A DNA stretch of 64,000 nucleotides, taken from the NCBI GenBank assembly GCA_046351595.1, contig JAXLYE010000002.1:124001-188000 (forward strand), in the 5' to 3' direction. The stretch's first letter is position 1; each line of letters starts with the position of its first letter. This document shows, piece by piece, positions 17,196 through 24,885 of this stretch. Source of the DNA: JAXLYE01 sp046351595. GTDB lineage: Bacteria; Myxococcota_A; Polyangia; Palsa-1104; JAEUJZ01. A program made the position numbers and the translations under genes. The notes below the pieces were generated by a model that searched no databases, had not been told where the DNA came from, and saw nothing but the letters and a program-made list of their open reading frames with translations.

Positions 17196-18092
17196 ATGGA
17201 CGAGTGGAAATCGCGTAGGAACAAGCTCCATGCGGACCCGCCGCCTCCCGCCAAGGGGCAGCCGGTCCTGGTGCTGGTCTACGCCGGAGCGCTGGACTCC
17301 GCCGAGGCCGGGCGCCGCTTCTTCCTCGACGGCGACGAGCTGATCATCGGCCGCTCGAGCGACGCCGACATCCAGGTCGACCGCGACTCGGTCTCGCGCC
17401 GGCACGCGCGCATCGCCCGCAGCGGCGACGGCTGGCAGGTCTTCGATCTGCAGTCGACCAACGGCAGCTACGTCAACGACATGCCGATCCGCGAGCACAA
17501 GCTGCAGAGCGGCGACTGGCTCAAAATCGGCAACGCCATCTTCCGCTTCCTCTCGGGGCCGAGCGTCGAGATGCTGGTCCAGGATCAGCAGTACAGCGTC
17601 GCGGTGCGAGACGGCCTGACGCAGGCCTATAGCCGCCGCGCGTTCGTCGACCTGCTCGAGCGCGAGCTCGCGCGGGCGAACAAAGACAAGGACAAGGGCG
17701 GCCGGCCGCTGTCGCTGGTGGCCGTCGACATCGACCACTGCGGCAAGATCAACGATGCGCACGGCCACCTGACCGGCGACCACATCATCAAGGAGCTGGC
17801 CCGCCGCATCCAGAAGCGCACCGACCGCAGCGAGGCGCTGTGCCGCTACGACGGCACGCAGTTCCTGCTGCTGCTGCCCGACTGCCCGCTCGACAAGGCA
17901 GCCGAGCGCGGGGAGGAGCTGCGCCAGGCCGCCGCCGCCGAGACCTTCAACTTCGAGGGCGATCGCATCGCGGTGACGGTCTCGGTCGGCATCGTCTCGC
18001 GCACGGACGGCGAGGCCGCACAGGCCCTGCGCGCCGTGCAGGAGCAGGTGCAGCGGGCCAAGAAGCAGGGCCGCAACCGGATCGCCAGCTAG
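17196..18092 (+). CDS. FHA domain protein with degenerate GGDEF domain
   Basis: A 298-residue cytoplasmic protein. Residues ~45-110 form a forkhead-associated domain: GRSSDADI, then SRRHARI, then STNGSYVN, the residues that bind phosphothreonine. Residues ~130-298 have the diguanylate-cyclase fold (DGLTQAYSRRAF, DIDHCGKIND), but the signature GGDEF loop reads YDGTQF, so cyclase activity is unlikely. It may instead sense c-di-GMP or GTP, or serve as a dimeric scaffold. Phosphothreonine binding links it to Hanks-type Ser/Thr kinases, which myxobacteria have in number. GGGGTGA precedes the ATG by a few bases; a GTG two codons earlier is an alternative. Confidence 0.85.
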   Translation: MDEWKSRRNKLHADPPPPAKGQPVLVLVYAGALDSAEAGRRFFLDGDELIIGRSSDADIQVDRDSVSRRHARIARSGDGWQVFDLQSTNGSYVNDMPIREHKLQSGDWLKIGNAIFRFLSGPSVEMLVQDQQYSVAVRDGLTQAYSRRAFVDLLERELARANKDKDKGGRPLSLVAVDIDHCGKINDAHGHLTGDHIIKELARRIQKRTDRSEALCRYDGTQFLLLLPDCPLDKAAERGEELRQAAAAETFNFEGDRIAVTVSVGIVSRTDGEAAQALRAVQEQVQRAKKQGRNRIAS

Positions 18093-18130
18093 CGCGGCGC
18101 TCCCTCAACCCGCCCGAGTAGGCCCGCCCG

Positions 18131-18751
18131 ATGCGCATCGTCTGCCTCAGCGACACCCACAACCAGCTGCACAAGGTCCGCGTACCCGACGGCGACCTCC
18201 TGATCCACGCCGGCGACAGCACGGACCGCGGCGGCCCGCGCGAGCTCCGCCGCTTCAACCAGGACCTGGGCGCGCTGCCGCACAAGCACAAGGTCATCAT
18301 CGCCGGCAACCACGACTTCGGCTTCGAGCGCGAGCCCGAGGCGGCGCGCGCGCTCATCACCAACGCCGTCTACCTGCAGGACGAGCTGTGCGAGATCGAG
18401 GGCCTGCGCATCTACGGCTCGCCGTGGCAGCCGGCCTTCATGGACTGGGCCTTCAACCTGCCGCGCGGCGAGGCGCTCAAGGCGCGCTGGGACCGCATCC
18501 CCGCGGGGCTCGACATCCTGATCACGCACGGCCCGCCGCGCGGCCACGGTGACCTGTTGCGCATCGGCGAGGCCGTCGGCTGCGACGACCTGCTCGACGC
18601 CATCCGGCGGGCGCAGCCGCGCTTCCACGTCTTCGGCCACATCCACGAGGGCCACGGCCAGACGCGCGAGGGCCGCACCCTGTGCATCAACGCCAGCATC
18701 TGCGACGCCGACTACCACGCGGTCCAGGAGCCGGTGGTCCTAGATATCTGA
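18131..18751 (+). CDS. Calcineurin-like metallophosphoesterase
   Basis: A 206-residue protein with the full set of dimetal phosphoesterase motifs: SDTHN at the N-terminus, then HAGDSTDRG, GNHDFGFE, THGPP and GHIHEGHG. These bind two metal ions and activate water. The size and the GSPWQPAFMDWAFN segment match the cytosolic group related to MPPED1/MPPED2, which hydrolyse phosphodiesters in vitro. The gene starts 38 bases after the FHA gene and may share its transcript. Its last three codons and stop (LDI then TGA) are the first unit of a 9-bp tandem repeat. Confidence 0.9.
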   Translation: MRIVCLSDTHNQLHKVRVPDGDLLIHAGDSTDRGGPRELRRFNQDLGALPHKHKVIIAGNHDFGFEREPEAARALITNAVYLQDELCEIEGLRIYGSPWQPAFMDWAFNLPRGEALKARWDRIPAGLDILITHGPPRGHGDLLRIGEAVGCDDLLDAIRRAQPRFHVFGHIHEGHGQTREGRTLCINASICDADYHAVQEPVVLDI

Positions 18752-18777
18752 GATATCTGAGATATCTCAGATATCTG
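18742..18777. repeat. AGATATCTG x4, AT-rich palindromic tandem repeat over a stop codon
   Basis: Four 9-base units, AGATATCTG with one C variant. Each contains the palindrome AGATATCT. The first unit encodes the end and stop of the phosphoesterase gene. It is a striking AT-rich island and can fold into hairpins on either strand, so it may end transcription between two convergent genes. Confidence 0.9.
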
Positions 18778-18786
18778 AGCGGACCT

Positions 18787-18830
18787 TCTCGTCCGGCTCA
18801 GCCGGACAGCCATCTCGTCCGGCTCAGCCG
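18787..18830. repeat. 26-bp-spaced direct repeat duplicating the 3' end of the VTT gene
   Basis: An 18-base sequence, TCTCGTCCGGCTCAGCCG, occurs at 18787-18804 and again at 18813-18830. The second copy contains the stop codon and final codons of the minus-strand membrane protein gene; the first copy lies just beyond it. The pair looks like a small tandem duplication of that gene's end. Each copy contains CCGGCTCAGCCGG-like dyad symmetry. Confidence 0.8.
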
Positions 18831-19306
18831 AACAGGTACTTGACGAGCTGCGGGCAGAACACGAAGACCGCCTCGCGCAGCGCCCGCCCGGCGAAGCCCA
18901 CCAGGAAGAAGCGCAGCAGGTTCAGGCGCATCATGCCGGCGACGATCGCGAAGGCGTACAGCGGCGGCACCCCCAGCGACGCGGCCGCGAACAGCAGCGT
19001 GTAGACCGAGCCCGAGTAGCCGGCGATGCGCGCCTGGATCTCGGCCAGGCGTCCGGGCCGCCCCGAGGACATCGGCTTGAGCCGCAGCACGCCGCGCCCC
19101 GAGCCGTACAGGAGGAGCTTCGCCAGCATCTGCATCAGCGTCGACAGGAGCGCCACCACCGCCAGCTTCCAGCGGCTGGTCACGAGCGCGCCCACCGCCA
19201 GGAGGAAGATCTCGGCGTGCAGGAACGGCACCAGCCCCGCGAGCAGGCTGAAGACGATGGTGCCAAGGTACAGGCCTAGCCAGTCGATTAGCTGTTGGGC
19301 GGACAT
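18824..19306 (-). CDS. Small VTT/YqaA-like (DedA-related) membrane protein
   Basis: A 160-residue integral membrane protein with about four hydrophobic segments (10-35, 40-65, 105-125, 130-150). FLHAEIFLLAVGAL and the Gly/Arg-rich loop followed by SGSVYTLLFAAASLGVPPLYAFAIVAG match the SNARE-associated/VTT superfamily, mostly YqaA-type. Relatives affect envelope integrity and lipid carrier movement. The Met at 19306 is chosen; upstream in-frame sequence back to 19456 is not hydrophobic or conserved and overlaps the neighbouring divergent gene. No clear RBS is visible. Confidence 0.75.
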   Translation of the reverse strand: MSAQQLIDWLGLYLGTIVFSLLAGLVPFLHAEIFLLAVGALVTSRWKLAVVALLSTLMQMLAKLLLYGSGRGVLRLKPMSSGRPGRLAEIQARIAGYSGSVYTLLFAAASLGVPPLYAFAIVAGMMRLNLLRFFLVGFAGRALREAVFVFCPQLVKYLFG

Positions 19307-19440
19307 CGCGTGGTTCGCTCGCTCGCTCGCTCCCGCCGAGGATAGTGGCGTGGTCGAGGCACGCAAGTACGCTTCGGCCAGCCAGCGACCCGCGCCTGCT
19401 TTTCGCCGCGGGTCGCGCGGGGTCGTGTTAGAACCAGCGC

Positions 19441-19878
19441 ATGCGCTCGCCCTCACGATGCCCGCACGGTTTCTGGGGTCTGCCCTTCGCCGCCGTCCTC
19501 GTCCTTGGGGGCGCGGTCCTGACCGGCTCGGGCTGCGGCGAGACGGCCGAGCGGTCGCTGACCCTCTTGTCGCCGGTGCTCGAGCCCTGCAACAAGTCGC
19601 GCGACCCGAGCTGCACCGACACCTTCTTCGGCTGCGCCGACCTCAAGGCCGAGCAGCTGACGTTTTCGGTCGGGCTCTTCGACAAGGAGTCGACGACGGT
19701 CGCCTGCCCGCCCGAGCTGTCGAGCGGCAGCGCCACGGTGAAGATCCGCTACCGCCCCGGCCTGCGCTTCTACGCCGTCGACACCAGCTACAGCCGCGAG
19801 GACGAGCAGCTCAACGTCACGGCCGGCCCCTTCGCCGAGGACGAGGCCGCGACGCCCTGGCGGATGAAGCTGAAGTAG
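19441..19878 (+). CDS. Short lipoprotein, unknown function
   Basis: A 145-residue protein with a lipoprotein signal peptide ending in LTGSGC (Cys32). The mature part has three further Cys and a beta-rich composition. I recognise no family. The RBS is not evident. It starts about 130 bases from the divergent VTT gene and ends 20 bases before the lipid kinase gene, with which it is probably cotranscribed. Confidence 0.65.
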   Translation: MRSPSRCPHGFWGLPFAAVLVLGGAVLTGSGCGETAERSLTLLSPVLEPCNKSRDPSCTDTFFGCADLKAEQLTFSVGLFDKESTTVACPPELSSGSATVKIRYRPGLRFYAVDTSYSREDEQLNVTAGPFAEDEAATPWRMKLK

Positions 19879-19898
19879 GCGACCGCGGACCGCGCGGC

Positions 19899-20918
19899 AT
19901 GCGCATCGGCATCCTCATCAACCCGCAGGCCCGGCGCGCCTGCGCCCCGGCTCTGCCCGAGCGGCTCGAGAGCCTGTGCCGCGCCGCCGGCAGCCAGGCC
20001 GTGGTGGTGGTGACGCGCTCGCCGTCCGAGGTCGCGGGCGCGGTCGCCCAGCTCGTCGCCGCCGCGGTCGACGTGCTGGCGCCGTGCGGCGGCGACGGCA
20101 CGCTGCTCTCGACGGTGACGGCGCTGGTCCGGGCTGGCGGTCCGCTGCCGTCGCTGCTGCTCTTGCCCGGCGGCACCATGAACACGGTCGCCAAGAACCT
20201 CGGCGCGCACGGTCCGCCCGAGGCGCGGCTGGCGGCGCTGCTGCGGCACGCCGCGAGCGATCGCGGGCTGGCCGCGGTGCCGCACTTCCCGCAGCAGCTG
20301 ATGCGCCTGGTCACCTTCGAGGAGACGCCGGTGCCGACGGCGCGCTCGTCCGAGAGCGATGCGCTCGGCGCGGTGGCGCTGCCGCTCGTCGAGCGCTACG
20401 GCTTCCTGTTCACCGCGGCCATGGGCGCGCGCTTCCTGACCGCGTACGCGCAGCGACCGGGCCTGCGGGCCGCGGCCTGGCTCGCGCTGCGCACCGTGCT
20501 GTCGTCGCTGATCCCGGGCGGCGGCCGCTTCGCGCGCTGGCTCTTCCAGCCGACCCCGGCGCGCGTGATCATCGACGGCGAGGAGCTGCCCGAGCGGCGC
20601 CACCGCGTGCTCCTTGCCGCCACCGTCCCCGACGTCGGCCTGGGCCTGCAGGTGCCGTGGCGCGCGGGGCTTGTGCCGCACCGGTTCCAGCTCATCGCGT
20701 CGGCGCTGCCGCTGTGGAAGAACGCGCTGCAGCTGCCGCGCCTGTTCCGGGGTCAGCCGATGAGCGGCCAGCCGCACCAGGACCGCCTGGCCCAGGCCGC
20801 GCACATCCAGTTCGAGCAGCCCCAGCCGCTCTCGCTCGACGGAGAGCTGTTCAGCGCGCGCGCCGTCGAGCTCTCGCTCGGCCCGGTGCTCGACGTGCTG
20901 TGCCCGGCGACACCCTGA
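19899..20918 (+). CDS. Diacylglycerol/sphingosine kinase-family lipid kinase
   Basis: A 339-residue protein of the DAGK catalytic family. MRIGILINPQARR opens the NAD-kinase-like domain, GGDGT (about residues 69-73) binds ATP, and PGGTMN is the second conserved loop. The C-terminal half has the beta-sandwich with LSLDGE, the usual closing motif. Homologues phosphorylate diacylglycerol, sphingosine or undecaprenol-type lipids at the inner membrane. The segment between ~115 and 160 is longer than usual and has a Ser/Thr-rich stretch. It is convergent with the SctJ-like gene, and the stops are only two bases apart. Confidence 0.85.
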   Translation: MRIGILINPQARRACAPALPERLESLCRAAGSQAVVVVTRSPSEVAGAVAQLVAAAVDVLAPCGGDGTLLSTVTALVRAGGPLPSLLLLPGGTMNTVAKNLGAHGPPEARLAALLRHAASDRGLAAVPHFPQQLMRLVTFEETPVPTARSSESDALGAVALPLVERYGFLFTAAMGARFLTAYAQRPGLRAAAWLALRTVLSSLIPGGGRFARWLFQPTPARVIIDGEELPERRHRVLLAATVPDVGLGLQVPWRAGLVPHRFQLIASALPLWKNALQLPRLFRGQPMSGQPHQDRLAQAAHIQFEQPQPLSLDGELFSARAVELSLGPVLDVLCPATP

Positions 20919-20920
20919 GC

Positions 20921-21769
20921 CTATAAGGCCCGCGCCCGCGTCGTCAGGGCCGTACCCGACGCCGGCTGCGTCGGGGCCGGCTCCTCGTCGGGCATGGGGC
21001 GGCGCCGGCGCCACAGCAGCAGGCCGCAGCCGCACAGCAGCACCGCCACCGCGGACCCGAGCGCGCCGAGCGCCCACAGCGGCGCGCCGCGTCGTCCGGG
21101 CGCGACCCCCGCCGGGGCCGCCGCCGGGGTCGCGATCACGGCCACGTCCGCGGCGTCCAGCCCCGGCACCGCGCGCGCAACCAGCTGCGCGATCTCCGCC
21201 GGCCGCGGCACGAGCTCGGCGCGCAGCCGCAGCAGCACCGCCGCGGTCGGCCGCAGCTGCCCGACCGGCGACAGCGGCTCCGGCGCCGGCAGCCCGAGGT
21301 GGACGCGCGCCTCCTCGACCATGGGCAGGCGCTCCAGCGTCTCGATCAGGGCCGCCTCCAGGCGCGCCGCCTCCTCGCCGCGCTGCTCCCCCGGCAGGCC
21401 GAGCAGGCGCGAGCCGCCCGACGGCTGGGTCGGCGGCGGCAGCCGCGGCAGGCCGCGCTGCTCCAGCACCCGCAGCGCCTGCGCCTCGTCGCTGCGCGGC
21501 ACCGTCAGCGTGAACAGCGACGAGCGGCCGCCCGTGCCGCGCTGCTCCAGGCGCTTGTCGGCGGCCAGGCCGGCCTCGCGCAGCGCCAGCAGCGCCTCGT
21601 TGGCGCGGCGCTCGGGCAGGTCGTGGTAGAGCTCCGCGTCGCAGCCGCCCAGGGACAGCGAGCCCAGGGCGAGCAGCGCGGCCAGCGCGAGGGTCGGCAG
21701 CCGGCCCGCCGGCCGACCTGGCAAACCCGTCCTTTGACCCCGACCTCCGGCAAGCGCGCGCGGGAACAC
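20921..21769 (-). CDS. SctJ/YscJ/EscJ-like lipoprotein (type III secretion ring family), isolated
   Basis: A 282-residue lipoprotein. A long N-region precedes LSLGGC (Cys43). The mature part begins ELYHDLPERRANEALLALREAGL, the ring-building domain of SctJ/EscJ/FliF. The following part with HLGLPAPEPL and a second domain also fits, and it ends in one transmembrane helix (about 227-252) followed by RRRR. This is the complete plan of the inner-membrane ring lipoprotein of type III secretion. No other secretion gene is in the window. The start is GTG. It could serve a type III system encoded elsewhere or have an independent role. Confidence 0.8.
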   Translation of the reverse strand: MFPRALAGGRGQRTGLPGRPAGRLPTLALAALLALGSLSLGGCDAELYHDLPERRANEALLALREAGLAADKRLEQRGTGGRSSLFTLTVPRSDEAQALRVLEQRGLPRLPPPTQPSGGSRLLGLPGEQRGEEAARLEAALIETLERLPMVEEARVHLGLPAPEPLSPVGQLRPTAAVLLRLRAELVPRPAEIAQLVARAVPGLDAADVAVIATPAAAPAGVAPGRRGAPLWALGALGSAVAVLLCGCGLLLWRRRRPMPDEEPAPTQPASGTALTTRARAL

Positions 21770-21910
21770 GGCTTGATGTTAAATCGCCCGCGCCCCGCCT
21801 GTCATGGCCGAACACCCGCGGGCCGCCTGCGCCGGGGTCGCGCGGCGGGCGCGATTGGGCATCGTGCTGCCCAGCGGCGAGGTCGCGTCCTGGGCGAGCG
21901 GCGCGGTCAC

Positions 21911-22525
21911 CTACCGCGGCACGCTCGCGCGGGCGGCGGCCAGGTCGGCGGGCGTGTCGAGGTCGCGCAGCACCGCGGCGTCCGTGACCTCGAGCCGCAG
22001 CTCCGGGTGCCGCGCCCGCAGCTCGCGCAGGGTCGCGCCTTCGGGCAGCGCCAGCACGTCGGCGAAGCGGCAGGCCGGCAGCCACAGCGGGTGGCCGCCT
22101 CGCCCGGCGTGGGTCGGCAGCACCGGCCGGCCCGCGCCCTCGGCCTGCGCGGCCTGCAGCAGCCGGCGCACCGTCACCGCCTGCACCAGCGGCACGTCGA
22201 CCGGCCAGATCAGCGCGCCCATAACCGGCGCCGCGACGAGCTCGCCCAGGCCGGTCTGCACCGACGAGAGCATGCCGCGCTCGGGGCGCGGGTTCCAGGC
22301 GGTGCGGACGCTCGCGGGCAGCGCCGCCCGGATCGCGGCGCCATGCGGCGGACCGATGACCACGAGCGGCTCGACCCCGACCGCCTCGAGGCTCGAAAGG
22401 ACGCGGTCGAGCATGCGTACGCCTCCGAGCTCGATGAGCGCCTTGGCCGCGCCCGTGCCCATGCGCGTCGAGGCGCCCGCGGCCAGCACGAGCGCCACCG
22501 GCCCGACAGCGGGCGTCCTCGTCAT
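21911..22525 (-). CDS. MobA/MocA-like nucleotidyltransferase
   Basis: A 204-residue protein with the MobA-like NTP-transferase fold: LVLAAGASTRMG at residues ~13-24, the Lys in GAAKAL, PERGMLSSVQTGL, and the metal-binding WPVDVPLV. This is the MocA/PucB/CoxI-type subgroup that transfers CTP or GTP to molybdopterin. Its ATG overlaps the xdhC stop by four bases (ATGA), so the two are translationally coupled and act together in molybdenum cofactor finishing. It is shorter than nucleoside-sugar pyrophosphorylases, which makes those less likely. Confidence 0.85.
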   Translation of the reverse strand: MTRTPAVGPVALVLAAGASTRMGTGAAKALIELGGVRMLDRVLSSLEAVGVEPLVVIGPPHGAAIRAALPASVRTAWNPRPERGMLSSVQTGLGELVAAPVMGALIWPVDVPLVQAVTVRRLLQAAQAEGAGRPVLPTHAGRGGHPLWLPACRFADVLALPEGATLRELRARHPELRLEVTDAAVLRDLDTPADLAAARASVPR

Positions 22526-23412
22526 GGCTCGGGATCGCCGCGAGCGGGCGTCTGCTCGGGCGCCTCGTCGGGCTCATCGGGAGGCGGCGGGCCGGGCGGC
22601 GGAGCGGGACCGGCCGCGCGCTCGCTGCGCCGGCTGGCGCGCACCGACACCAGCTCCGCGGCGATGGCCAGCGCGATCTCGGCCGGCGTCTGGGCGCCGA
22701 TGGGCAGGCCGATGGGCGCCCGCACGCGATCGAGCGGCTCGACGGGAAAGCCCTTGTTGAGCAGCCGCTGCCGGAACATTCGCACCTTGCGCTGCGAGCC
22801 GATGAGCCCGAGGTAGCCGAGGTCGCGCCCGACGAGCTGCTCGAGCAGCGCCTGATCCTGGGCGTGCTCGCGCGTCACGATGACGACGTAGCAGCTCTTG
22901 TCGAGCGGCACGCCGTGCCAGTCGCGCACGTCGAAGCTGTCGAGGATGCGCGCCGCGTCGGGGAAGCGCTCGGGGCTGCCGAGCTCGGGCAGGTCCTCGG
23001 CGAGGATCGGCGTGAAGCCGAGCGCCGGCAACAGCGGCACCAGCGCCTGCCCGACGTGCCCGCCGCCGCAGACTATGACCACCGGGTCGGGCAGGATCGG
23101 CTCCACGAAGACCTCCATCTCGCCGCCGCAGCACATGGCCAGGCTGTGGGTCAGGTGATAGCGCAGGACGACCGGCGCCGCCGCCTCGCCGCGCCGGAGC
23201 AGCGCCAGTGCCGCGTCGGTGACCTCCTTCTCGACGCGGCCGCCGCCGATGGTGCCGACGGTGCTGCCGTCCGCGCACACGAGCATGCGGGCGGCGCTCT
23301 TGCGCGGCGTCGAGCCGGCGGTGCGCACGACCGTGCACAGGGCCAGCGGCTCGCCGGCCGCGCGCCGCCGCAGGAGCTCGGAGAAGACGTCCGCCTGCTT
23401 GCGCATCGCCAC
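22522..23412 (-). CDS. XdhC/CoxF-family molybdenum cofactor insertion protein
   Basis: A 296-residue protein with the two XdhC domains. The N-terminal part has CTVVRTAGSTPRKSAARMLV and GTIGGGRVEKEV, then MCCGGEMEVFVEP, where Cys residues hold the sulfurated cofactor. The C-terminal Rossmann part has VIVCGGGHVGQAL, with LGLIGSQRK further on. The final ~40 residues are Pro/Glu-rich and extra. XdhC proteins bind Moco, promote its sulfuration and load it into xanthine dehydrogenase-type enzymes. No such hydroxylase lies nearby, so the client must be encoded elsewhere. Confidence 0.9.
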   Translation of the reverse strand: MAMRKQADVFSELLRRRAAGEPLALCTVVRTAGSTPRKSAARMLVCADGSTVGTIGGGRVEKEVTDAALALLRRGEAAAPVVLRYHLTHSLAMCCGGEMEVFVEPILPDPVVIVCGGGHVGQALVPLLPALGFTPILAEDLPELGSPERFPDAARILDSFDVRDWHGVPLDKSCYVVIVTREHAQDQALLEQLVGRDLGYLGLIGSQRKVRMFRQRLLNKGFPVEPLDRVRAPIGLPIGAQTPAEIALAIAAELVSVRASRRSERAAGPAPPPGPPPPDEPDEAPEQTPARGDPEP

Positions 23413-23422
23413 GCTCAGCCGA

Positions 23423-23456
23423 TCTCGATCCGAGTCTCGATCTGGTCTCGATCTGG
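23423..23456. repeat. Short TCTCGATC(TGG) tandem repeat
   Basis: TCTCGATC occurs three times, the last two as adjacent 11-base units TCTCGATCTGG at 23435-23456. It lies between the end of the TPR-zincin gene and the start of xdhC, about 11 bases before the xdhC ATG on its strand. It could affect translation initiation or simply be replication slippage. Confidence 0.7.
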
Positions 23457-23500
23457 AGGAAGCCGGGCGGCGCAGACCCTGCCCCCCGCCCGCCGGCGGC

Positions 23501-24622
23501 TCAGCCGAGGCCCATCTCCTCCAGCTGCTCCTCGGACAGGCCGAAGAAGTGGCCGGCCTCGTGCACCAGGGTGATGTGGATCTCGTTCTCGACGTCGTCG
23601 GCGTTGTAGGCCATGCGCTCGATGTTGCGCTGGAACAGGAGGATCGCGTCCAGGTGCGGCGCGCCGCCGACCGACGACTTGTCGCCGTGGGGCACGCCGG
23701 TGAACAGGCCGAGCACGCGCGGGTCGACGCCGTCCTTGACCAGCTCCTCCGACGGGTACTCGCCGGCGATGACGGGCACGTTGCCGAGCAGCTTGTGCAG
23801 CTCCTCGGGCAGCTCGTCGATCGCCTGGCCGCAGACCTCGCGGAAGCGGTCCGTCGACAGCGCCCACGGCGCCGGCGGCGCCTGCAGGTCGGAGCCGCGC
23901 ACCTTCAGGAACAGCTCGACCATGGTCTTCTGGTCGCCGCGCTCACCGGCGCACAGCCCCAGCCCGTGCAGCGCGTCCGCGCTCTGGTCATCGAGGCTGA
24001 GCGCGCGCTGGAAGTGATCCTCGGCGTCGTCGACGTGCCCGAGGTCGAGCAGGAGGCGGCCGGCGCGCAGGTGGTAGCTCGGCTCCGACAGCGGCAGCTC
24101 CGGCAGCTCCATCAGGGTCGCGTACGCCGCCTGATCGCGATCGAGCGCGACCTCGGCCTCTGCGCGCAGCAGCAGCGCATCGACGTACTCGTCCTCCTCC
24201 TCGGCGAGATCGAGGGCGCGCTCGCACAGCTCCAGCGCCTTCTCCGGCTCCTCCATCTCCCACAGGTAGACCTCGGCGGCGCAGATGATGGGCTCGACGT
24301 ACTCGGCGTCGATGTCCATGGCCTTTGCGTAGTAGTCGAGGGCCTGCTCGGGCTTGCCCTGCATGCCTGCGAGCATGCCGAGGAGCACATAGAGCTCGGG
24401 TGAGTCACCGTCGGTGCGCAGCAGCTTGAGGGCGCGCTTCTGGGCGCCCTCGAGGTCGCCGCTCTCCATCAGCTCCCAGCAGCGATCGAGCTCGGCGTAG
24501 AAGCGCTCGACGCTGCCACCCTCGGTCGGGCGCGACGGTCCGGTAGCTTGTCCGCTCTGCCCGTTGTGCCCGTTGCGGCCGTTCTTCGACGGGGGCTGGC
24601 CCGAGCCGCGCGAAGTTCCCAT
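23501..24622 (-). CDS. TPR-repeat protein with C-terminal zincin metallopeptidase domain
   Basis: A 373-residue protein. Residues 1-35 are polar and Gly/Asn-rich. About 38-240 form five or six tetratricopeptide repeats (GDLEGAQKRALKLL, GKPEQALDYYAKAM, HVDDAEDHFQRALSL). Residues ~260-373 match the small zincin family PF06262-like domain, ending in HEAGHFFGLSEEQLEEMGL, the HExxHxxG zinc motif with the conserved following Glu-rich segment. The family is cytoplasmic and of unknown substrate; fusion to TPRs suggests it is brought to a protein partner. An AAGGAG abuts the ATG directly, and a second lies 10 bases upstream; the latter is the functional one by spacing. The gene is divergent from ihfA. 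Confidence 0.8.
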   Translation of the reverse strand: MGTSRGSGQPPSKNGRNGHNGQSGQATGPSRPTEGGSVERFYAELDRCWELMESGDLEGAQKRALKLLRTDGDSPELYVLLGMLAGMQGKPEQALDYYAKAMDIDAEYVEPIICAAEVYLWEMEEPEKALELCERALDLAEEEDEYVDALLLRAEAEVALDRDQAAYATLMELPELPLSEPSYHLRAGRLLLDLGHVDDAEDHFQRALSLDDQSADALHGLGLCAGERGDQKTMVELFLKVRGSDLQAPPAPWALSTDRFREVCGQAIDELPEELHKLLGNVPVIAGEYPSEELVKDGVDPRVLGLFTGVPHGDKSSVGGAPHLDAILLFQRNIERMAYNADDVENEIHITLVHEAGHFFGLSEEQLEEMGLG

Positions 24623-24813
24623 CTCCTTTTGTCTCCTTGTCCCTCTGGGGCGGCCATCATGCGTCCGGAACGAGGCGAAGACAAATGACTTTTCGTCGGG
24701 GCTCCGGCTGGGCCGCGGCAGGCCCGGCTCGGCTCGCTTTGCGCGGCGTTCGCCAGGTCACTCGATGACAAAAAATTGTTTCCTATCTAACTAAAATTAT
24801 GCGATGAATTACT

Positions 24814-24843
24814 TTGACAGCGACGGCTTCCGTCGCCTACTCT
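24814..24843 (+). promoter_or_regulatory. Sigma-70-type promoter of ihfA
   Basis: A perfect -35 box TTGACA (24814-24819) is followed after 18 bases by TACTCT (24838-24843). An AT-rich upstream stretch (24770-24810), rare in this window, may act as an UP element. The transcript would start about 35 bases before the chosen ihfA ATG. Confidence 0.65.
24820..24836. promoter_or_regulatory. Palindrome in the ihfA promoter spacer
   Basis: GCGACGG-CTT-CCGTCGC is a perfect 7-bp inverted repeat that fills the spacer between the -35 and -10 boxes. A dimeric repressor bound here would block RNA polymerase, as MerR- or TetR-type operators do. It is not followed by a T-run, so a terminator is unlikely. 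Confidence 0.55.
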
Positions 24844-24885
24844 CGAGTGCAAGTAACCCGTACTCCCAGACAGGTGGGGTCCCCG

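Noticed and set aside
23424..24650. Plus-strand frame opposite the TPR-zincin gene
   Set aside because: Antisense shadow; the TPR and HExxH motifs on the minus strand are decisive.
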